Assembly: GCA_016987375.1 (NCBI GenBank)
Contig: PJRA01000198.1
Location: 1,331,889 to 1,346,614, forward strand
Origin: Brachionus koreanus
Lineage: Eukaryota; Rotifera; Eurotatoria; Ploima; Brachionidae
Direction of reading: 5' to 3'
Length of the DNA: 14,726 nt
Shown here in pieces: positions 7,406-14,726 of the stretch. The position numbers and the translations under genes are program-made. Position 1 is the first letter of the stretch. Each line of letters starts with the position of its first letter. Below the pieces are notes generated by a model. It did no database searches. It saw only the letters and a list, made by a program, of their open reading frames with translations, and was not told the origin of the DNA.

Positions 7406-9720
7406 ATTTTGTCATTTTATCAGATTAATTTTAAGTGTCAAATTTATAAATTTAAGTAAATAAAAAATTCCTATTTTTTTTTTTTAATTAAGTAATTTAA
7501 GTTTTAATATAAATAAAAAAATTTGTTAAAAAAACTTTTTTTTTGCTTATAAAAAAAATAAATTCGAATAATACTAGCAAATAATTAAAAAATTTTTATT
7601 CTTGAATAAACAAATGAAAAAAAAATTTAATCTAGCTTTAAATATCTTTTAGTAATCAAACTCAATTTAGATACTTATTATGAATTAACCGATAAAAAAA
7701 ACTAAGGCATAGCTTTGTTTATTGGCCACTTAAAATTTGTTTTTATTTTAAAAAATAATTCATTCATTCTCTAAAATAACTTAGAACAAATAATCATTTT
7801 GTTTTTGTACTCTATGCCTCAACTGCTCTCCGAATTGTTTATTAGCTCTTATCAACAGACTTGTTCAGGTTAATAATTGATTAGACCCAAATGTTTTAAA
7901 ATATTAAGTTTATATTTGATTTAGTTTATCTACTCTAAAATGAAAAAATAAATTTCTAGAGCAAAATTCTCTTTTCCACTCGAATTTTTTTCTATATTTT
8001 AGACTCAAAGGTTTTAATTTATAATAAGACACAATGAAAAAGCATTTTAGATCCTCAAATCGATCGATCTTCAAACCATTGACATGCTATTTAAATGACT
8101 TTATCCTTTTGGCTCAAAAAGCTTATTGTTTCTTGCAAATTAAGATAGGATTAGATTGAGATCAAAATTAAGGATTAGGACCACAAGCCGCATCTTAACC
8201 TTAGATCAAAAATAAAAAATTCTACGTGTTAGGATTTTCTTCTATTTTCAGGGCAATTTTTATTTTAGGCTAAAACAACTTAATCGGTTCTCTATAATTT
8301 TTTGTTGTTTTGTCAAGATTACCAAGTTTCAAAGCCAATCTGACTTGGAAGCTTAATCGTCAAGATTATGGGGCAAAACAGCTTGGACATAGCCATATTT
8401 AAATCAACCTAGGTTAAATACAGACTAGAAATTTACTCTCACTAGTGATATTATACATAGTGTAGTGTGTTTAAGGGTGTACAAGATTCAATCTAATCTG
8501 ATTAAATACTTATTTCCTTTAGTTTCAAAAGACAATGTTTAAGAGGTATCGAATTTTTTGCCTGATCAGTAGGAGTATTCATGAGAAAATTTAGAATGTA
8601 CGCCTATATTGGAAAATTTCTATTATTGTTCTTTTTTTCCATGTCCATCATTTAAAATATTGAAAAAATTCTATTTTTTTGTTTAAAAAAAAAGGTAGAT
8701 TTTTTAATTTTTTTTTGAAAAATATTTTTCTATTAAGCCTAAGTTGAATATTGGCTGCTTAGCTTTAATTAGAAATTAATGTGTTAGTTTGGTAAAAATA
8801 CTGAAGAATATGTTTCCATGATAGGTAGTAGTTATGTTCAAAAAAAGCCAAACAATATTAAAGTTTAATTAAACTGGCCATTTTTTGTTTTAGATTTATT
8901 TCTAATTTCAAATAAAATTAGTCTACACATTTTTGTATGCAAATATTATTCATTTTATTAAAAGAAAATTACAAATTTTTAAAAAAACTAGATTTATTTT
9001 TATGATTGATTTAATTATATTTTAATATAATAGCAAAATATATTTTTAAAAAAATTCTTGAATTTATCTATTTGTAAATAGATCTTTATTATTGTAAATA
9101 GAAAATAAATTCTCTAAAAGACCACTTAAGTTAAAAAACAAAACATGATTCTTTATTGTACGAACTATCGACCTAATTTTTAAACTGTTTTACCTTATCT
9201 CGTCTAAAGCCTAATTTAACTTTAAAACAAGCAAATTGTGAATTTCTATTAGAATTTAACAATCTAAAAAAGATAAATTAAATTTTTTTCATAATTTTTT
9301 AAGTTTAAAACAGATTGCTTATTTTAATTTTTTAAACCTTGTAATTAGTGGTGTTGTGTACTGTACAATCTGTACAATCAAGTTTTGTTATCGAATTTTT
9401 CTTTTCTTTTATTTTTTTTTTTGTTTCTAAATAATCTGAAGTTTTTTTTTTAATGGGTCAGCTTTTATATTATTTATGTGTGCACCAAATTAAAATAATT
9501 AATAAAACTGAATTACAAAATTAAGTAAATTTTTTTAAAAAATATTTTTTAAACCAAAATTAGATTAGAAATTAAAAATATTGATACAAGTAATTACTTT
9601 TTACTAAATTCTCAAAATGACGTCATTCATGATTAAATTTCTCAGAAAATTTTGTAAAAATTTTTTTTTCATATTTAAATGCAATCTATTGAGTTTTGTT
9701 GTTCATTATTTTCTGTTTTT
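7406..9720. other. A/T-rich intergenic DNA, no supported gene
   Basis: Two minor structures stand out: the palindrome ATCTATTTGTAAATAGAT at 9066-9083 and a two-unit tandem of TGTACAATC near 9362-9379. A G/C-richer patch at about 8300-8460 is described separately. The rest is homopolymer-rich, with no ORF worth calling. Confidence 0.5.
8312..8368. repeat. Direct repeat and small hairpin in a G/C-richer patch
   Basis: GTCAAGATTA occurs at 8312-8321 and again at 8359-8368. Between them CCAAGT (8322-8327) can pair with ACTTGG (8343-8348). The patch reads as a 25-residue minus-strand ORF but has no recognisable similarity. It may be a repeat remnant. Confidence 0.35.
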
Positions 9721-9746
9721 CTGTACCGAACTAGTGCTTCTTCAGA
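9721..9746. repeat. 26-nt hairpin motif, copy 2
   Basis: Begins CTGTACCGAACTAGTG and ends CTTCAGA; 20 of 26 positions match copy 3. The short stem is GAA/TTC here instead of GAG/CTC. Read on the minus strand it starts TCTGAAGAAGCAC, reminiscent of CTGAAGAAG...CGAAAC motifs known to me near the ends of some retroelements. That link is inference. Confidence 0.55.
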
Positions 9747-9779
9747 TTAATAAAAATAGGAATAAAAAAAACAAGTAAA

Positions 9780-9861
9780 TTGTTTAGTGCGAGGAACAAG
9801 CTATTAAGCAGATACGAAGACGTTGAGAATCAATTGAAAGAACTGTTTTTCTAAATTTCAT
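9780..9861. other. Unrecognised island, open on both strands
   Basis: On the plus strand the frame ending TAA at 9852-9854 reads FSARNKLLSRYEDVENQLKE, a charged, coiled-coil-like peptide, with no ATG. On the minus strand an ATG at 9861-9859 opens a 25-residue frame starting MKFRKTVLSIDSQRLRI. Base composition is closer to coding than the surroundings. It lies about 35 bases past hairpin motif copy 2. I do not recognise either peptide; a transposon remnant is the simplest guess. Confidence 0.3.
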
Positions 9862-10013
9862 GACATTTTTTGATTAAAATTCTTTAAATAAAATACACAA
9901 AATAAACTTAACATTTTATCTGTTTTAAAAAAATCAAGTTAACGACTCATTACTGAATATAAAGCATTGCTTCCTCTATCTTAATAGGTATTATTCTGTA
10001 ACATTCTTTGCTG

Positions 10014-10038
10014 AACCTTTTTTATCTAAAAAAAGGTT
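10014..10038. repeat. Short perfect hairpin
   Basis: AACCTTTTTT at 10014-10023 pairs with AAAAAAGGTT at 10029-10038 around a 5-base loop. It is mostly A:T pairs and may be chance in such DNA. Confidence 0.4.
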
Positions 10039-10250
10039 TTAACTTCTTTTAATTTTTAGGTAATCAAATCAGTAATCAATTTAAATCGAATTGATGTTTT
10101 ATCTTTTGTTCTTTTATTTAGATTAGAAAAAATACTTTGTTGCAATATTTTTTTTAAATATTTTTATTTTAGTAAATTTTAATTTTATCAAAAAAGGAAG
10201 AATTTTCATTCGATTTGCATTTGATATTCATTTTATTATTTATTTGTTTT

Positions 10251-10276
10251 CTGTATCGAGTTAATGCTCGTTCAGA
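10251..10276. repeat. 26-nt hairpin motif, copy 3
   Basis: Begins CTGTATCGAGTTAATG and ends CGTTCAGA. The stem CGAG/CTCG is 4 bp, the best of the set. It lies 530 bases downstream of copy 2 in the same orientation, with loosely similar T-rich sequence upstream of both, so the pair could be the ends of, or tandem insertions of, one element type. Confidence 0.55.
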
Positions 10277-10318
10277 AAATTAAAAAAAAATTGGTCATTA
10301 TTATAGTTTTTTTAAAAA

Positions 10319-10349
10319 CTGTCGAGCGTGAGCTCTTTCAGCCATAAAA
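10319..10349. repeat. Weak copy of the hairpin motif
   Basis: CTGTCGAGCGTGAGCTC followed by TTTCAGCCATAAA keeps the CTGT..CGAG, GCTC and TTCAG words of copy 3 with different bases between them. The GAG/CTC stem is retained. It lies only about 40 bases after copy 3. Confidence 0.35.
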
Positions 10350-10531
10350 TGAGTTGTAAGTAGATTGGTGTAAAATTTGTCTTTATATCTAAATTATTCA
10401 TGTAAATAGTTTTTAAAGAGTTGAGTCATAAAAATAGAATAATGATTAAAAAATAAAATTTTACAAAAAGAAAAATAGATAAATAAATTAAATAATTAAC
10501 TGTCAGTGGTTTTAATCTATCTTATCGATAT

Positions 10532-10649
10532 CTAGAAAAAATCTAAAAGAATAGTTTTGACACACAACCAAGCTGGATTATTTGATAGTCCTGGACTGAA
10601 ACCTCTCCTGTATTTACTAATAAGCTGCATAATTACTGGGTTAGATTAA
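10532..10649. other. Unrecognised G/C-richer island, open on both strands
   Basis: The plus strand reads VLTHNQAGLFDSPGLKPLLY and continues hydrophobic to TAA at about 10649, with no ATG. The minus strand has ATG at 10630-10628 and a 32-residue frame with SKYRRGFSPGLSNNPAWLC, ending TAG at 10534-10532. Codon-like composition stands out from the flanks. I recognise neither. It may be an old insertion or a small exon. Confidence 0.3.
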
Positions 10650-12103
10650 ACGTTTAAACGTTAGATTTAAATATTATTTTTTGTTAAAAAAAGTCTGGAA
10701 TCAGTTGTGTGCAATTTTTGTATTTTAGCTGAAGCTTGAAGTTTATTAGTAGATGTATCATAAGGTTAACTAAATACGCTAAATAAAAATAGCTTAATTT
10801 TGATTTGTTTGCATTTTTTTGAGACAAAATTTTGATATTTTTTTTAAATTAAAATAGGTAAAGTAAAAATATTTCTTTCTTTTTTTTTGAATTTCACAAT
10901 ACCACACTAGCACAAAAAGAAGGGATTGTTAAGTTTAAAAAAATCGGATCTCATATTCATGTGTATTAGCAATCTTTTTATTTTAAAAGTTATTTATATT
11001 ATTTTTATTATTTATTTATGGAAAGCTGATCGCACAGAACAAAAATAAACAAGATAATATTAAAAAAGTAATATAAGCATTTGAAGCTGGTTTTTAAACA
11101 TGGTGAAAAGTTTAGGACCGATTATATAGATACTTTCATATGAGATAAAGGTTTAACAAATGTATGTGTTTTGAATTAATTGAAAGAATTCGTCAATGGT
11201 AAGATAAAATTACACAAAGGCAAAGAATAGTTGATATTTTATGACTCAAATTTTGAAAACCTCTTCAAATATAGCTCTCACTAGAGCAAATTCAATGAAG
11301 TATTTTATTAAATTAAAAAAAAATAAATGGTGTCAAAATAAGAGAAAATACATATGTGTATGTACCTGTGGTTAAAATTATTAGATCTGAGACAAATATA
11401 TTGTCTTAAATTGATTTAATTCGGTTTAAAAAAAATAGTTGAAAATTTAGAAATTTTTAAACTTAGACATTTTAAAAATCAAAAAATGCAAACAGATAAA
11501 ATAGAAAAGAATCATTAATAGACAATTTTAATTTTTTTTAAATCTTATCTGTCAATTGAGATTAGATTATTGATGATTTTTTTTATTCAAGAATTTAAAA
11601 TTTTTTTTTTATTATTCAGAAGCAAAGTAATATTTTTGACTATTAATAAAAATTGACAAAATTTTTTTTCTCTTTGAAATAAATAATTTATTTTCAAGTG
11701 TGCAAGAAAATTAATTGCCTGAAATAAAATATATGGATTTTTCTAAATAAGACAAATTGATCATCATCAATTGTTGTCCTCAGACGAATAATAATTGTTT
11801 CTGTCAACAACAACAACAAAAAAATTATTTCCGTGAGGTGTTTTTATAATTTGAATTGTATAGCCAAGAGGGACAAAATATTGAAAAATAAAAATAAAAA
11901 TATTAAAACAGTGTCTATGAAAAAACCGAAAAATATTTTCTAGCCCTAATTAGAAATTTTAATCCCCAACCAAAAACCAAAATCACTAATCCACTCGAAA
12001 AGAAAAAATAGGAAAAAAAAAACTTATTTTATACGACTTCATTTTTCAATGCATCATGTCGATGTTTGTAATAGAGAAAAAATCAAAAAAAAAAAAAATT
12101 AAT
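10650..12103. other. A/T-rich DNA upstream of the PAK gene
   Basis: No ORF or known element. A CAA trinucleotide run lies at about 11805-11819. The PAK promoter and any 5' non-coding exon probably lie here or just within 11780-12100, but no core promoter motif is convincing in such A/T-rich sequence. Confidence 0.4.
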
Positions 12104-12125
12104 TTTTTTTTATTTATTTACACAG
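12104..12125 (+). promoter_or_regulatory. 3' splice (or trans-splice) acceptor of the PAK leader
   Basis: A long T-rich tract ending TTTATTTACACAG is a canonical acceptor, so a leader exon probably starts at 12126, 86 bases before the start codon. It closely matches the acceptor upstream of SIAH (TTTGCACAG). A second acceptor-like tract, TGTCTCCATTTAG, ends at 12209, only two bases before the ATG. Confidence 0.5.
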
Positions 12126-12142
12126 AGTATAACTTAGAACGA

Positions 12143-12169
12143 ATGCATAGAAAGCCATTCGCTTGTTAA
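12143..12169 (+). CDS. Short uORF in the PAK leader
   Basis: ATG at 12143 opens an 8-codon frame (MHRKPFAC) that stops at TAA 12167-12169, 43 bases before the PAK start. It would be in the mRNA if the 12125 acceptor is used and absent if the 12209 acceptor is used. A regulatory role is possible but unproven. Confidence 0.3.
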   Translation: MHRKPFAC

Positions 12170-13957
<1,788 letters not shown>

Positions 13958-14726
13958 AGCTTAATTTTAGATAGAAATATTTTAAATGTAGAGTTTATAG
14001 ACAACAAAAACAAAAACAAAATTTTTCTTTTTATATATTTTTTTTTCTAATAATTTTTTAAAATTGAATTATTAAACGTAAAAAAACGAGTCAACAACAA
14101 CAGCAGCATGAATACACAAGAATATACACAAGAATATATGTTAATTTTATTGTTTTGTTTTGCTTTTATATTAATTATAAATTAAATAATTGATATCAAT
14201 GTTCTTAAAAAATTGACTAGTTTTTGTCGATTGAGACAAATGTTTTTAAAACAAAAGAATTTTTATTCAATTTAAAAATTAACGCTGTTTTTCTTTTTAT
14301 ATATAAATTATAGCTTCTTAATGAAAAATTTATATTTGTTGAGTGTAATTGTTATCTTAAGTCAGAATTTTAACAAAAAAATTTTAATAAAAAAATTTAA
14401 AAAAATAAAAAAATTTTTTTTTCTCTATTTAATTTTAAATTTTGTGTGTGCAAAGATTTACATTTTGCATTATGATCATAGAATTCGACTCGAAAAATCG
14501 ATGGTCAATTAAAGTTTTAAGACTAAATGAAGGTTTTACTCGTGTCAAACCATGCCTGGTATGTAAGGCAAAGATATTAACGGGTGATGCATAAGTAAAT
14601 GGACAAAAGTTAAGTTAACTTGCCCGATCATGCAAATGATCAGGGGATCATTTATATATTTATTTATAAACTACTAAAAATTAGCTGTAATATTGCAGAA
14701 AAAAAATTTTTAAATGGGACTTTCTG
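13958..14726. other. A/T-rich DNA after the PAK frame, no supported gene
   Basis: It holds a variant polyadenylation-like ATTAAA at about 14070 but no clear AATAAA close to the stop, consistent with either 3' UTR or intron. The 63-codon frame at 14321-14512 is K/I/F/L/N-only and looks like chance. Confidence 0.5.
14623..14646. repeat. Stem-loop in the right flank
   Basis: GATCAT (14626-14631) pairs with ATGATC (14636-14641) around the loop GCAA. The flanking CCC and GGGG can extend the stem past a one-base bulge. It lies in one of the few G/C-richer spots of the right flank. Function unknown. Confidence 0.45.

Noticed and set aside
14321..14512. 63-codon plus-strand ORF
   Set aside because: Low-complexity I/K/F/L/N composition and no similarity; it lies in homopolymer-rich DNA.
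14536..14566. Possible spliced-leader RNA or small exon with a GTATGT donor (CCTG|GTATGTAAG)
   Set aside because: No Sm-binding site, stem-loop order or promoter element could be identified; a single donor-like word is not enough.

Overview
The window looks like nuclear DNA of an invertebrate animal. Two conserved metazoan regulatory genes with G/C-rich coding sequence sit at its edges, facing away from each other. About 11 kb of very A/T-rich, mostly non-coding DNA lies between them. Both genes show eukaryotic splice signals. The central DNA carries decayed eukaryotic transposons (a LINE reverse transcriptase and a mariner transposase), a foldback element and a decayed tRNA-like sequence. 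I could not place the species from the sequence alone.

Left edge, minus strand (about 29-1245): a SIAH/Seven-in-absentia RING E3 ubiquitin ligase. RING, two zinc fingers and the substrate-binding domain are all intact in one exon. That exon has no upstream in-frame ATG. The best start is in a small upstream exon (ATG at 1223-1221) joined through a short intron of about 130 bp. That small exon also holds an ATG-started overlapping frame of 27 codons with a more coding-like codon pattern.

Right edge, plus strand (about 12126-13957): a group II p21-activated kinase (PAK4/5/6, Drosophila mbt). It has an N-terminal CRIB domain, a PAK4-type autoinhibitory segment, a disordered Ser/Pro/Gln linker and a complete kinase domain. 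The real start is the ATG at 12212, not the TTG upstream. After the kinase domain the reading frame runs through a textbook splice donor into an Asn-rich A/T-rich tail, so the annotated C-terminus may be intron read-through.

Middle (about 1250-12100): long homopolymer-rich A/T DNA with islands of structure. These are a tRNA-like relic with a UCA anticodon (2456-2527), a short hairpin motif in three clear and two weak copies, several inverted repeats, a LINE fragment (5027-5427), a mariner relic (6297-6846), a 232-bp foldback element (7002-7233), and two small G/C-richer islands that are open on both strands but unrecognised.

The two genes have no evident functional partnership: SIAH acts in ubiquitin-dependent protein turnover, PAK4 in Cdc42/Rac signalling to the cytoskeleton. 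I see no convincing novel system. The items most worth checking are the overlapping frames in SIAH exon 1, the PAK C-terminus and the foldback element.
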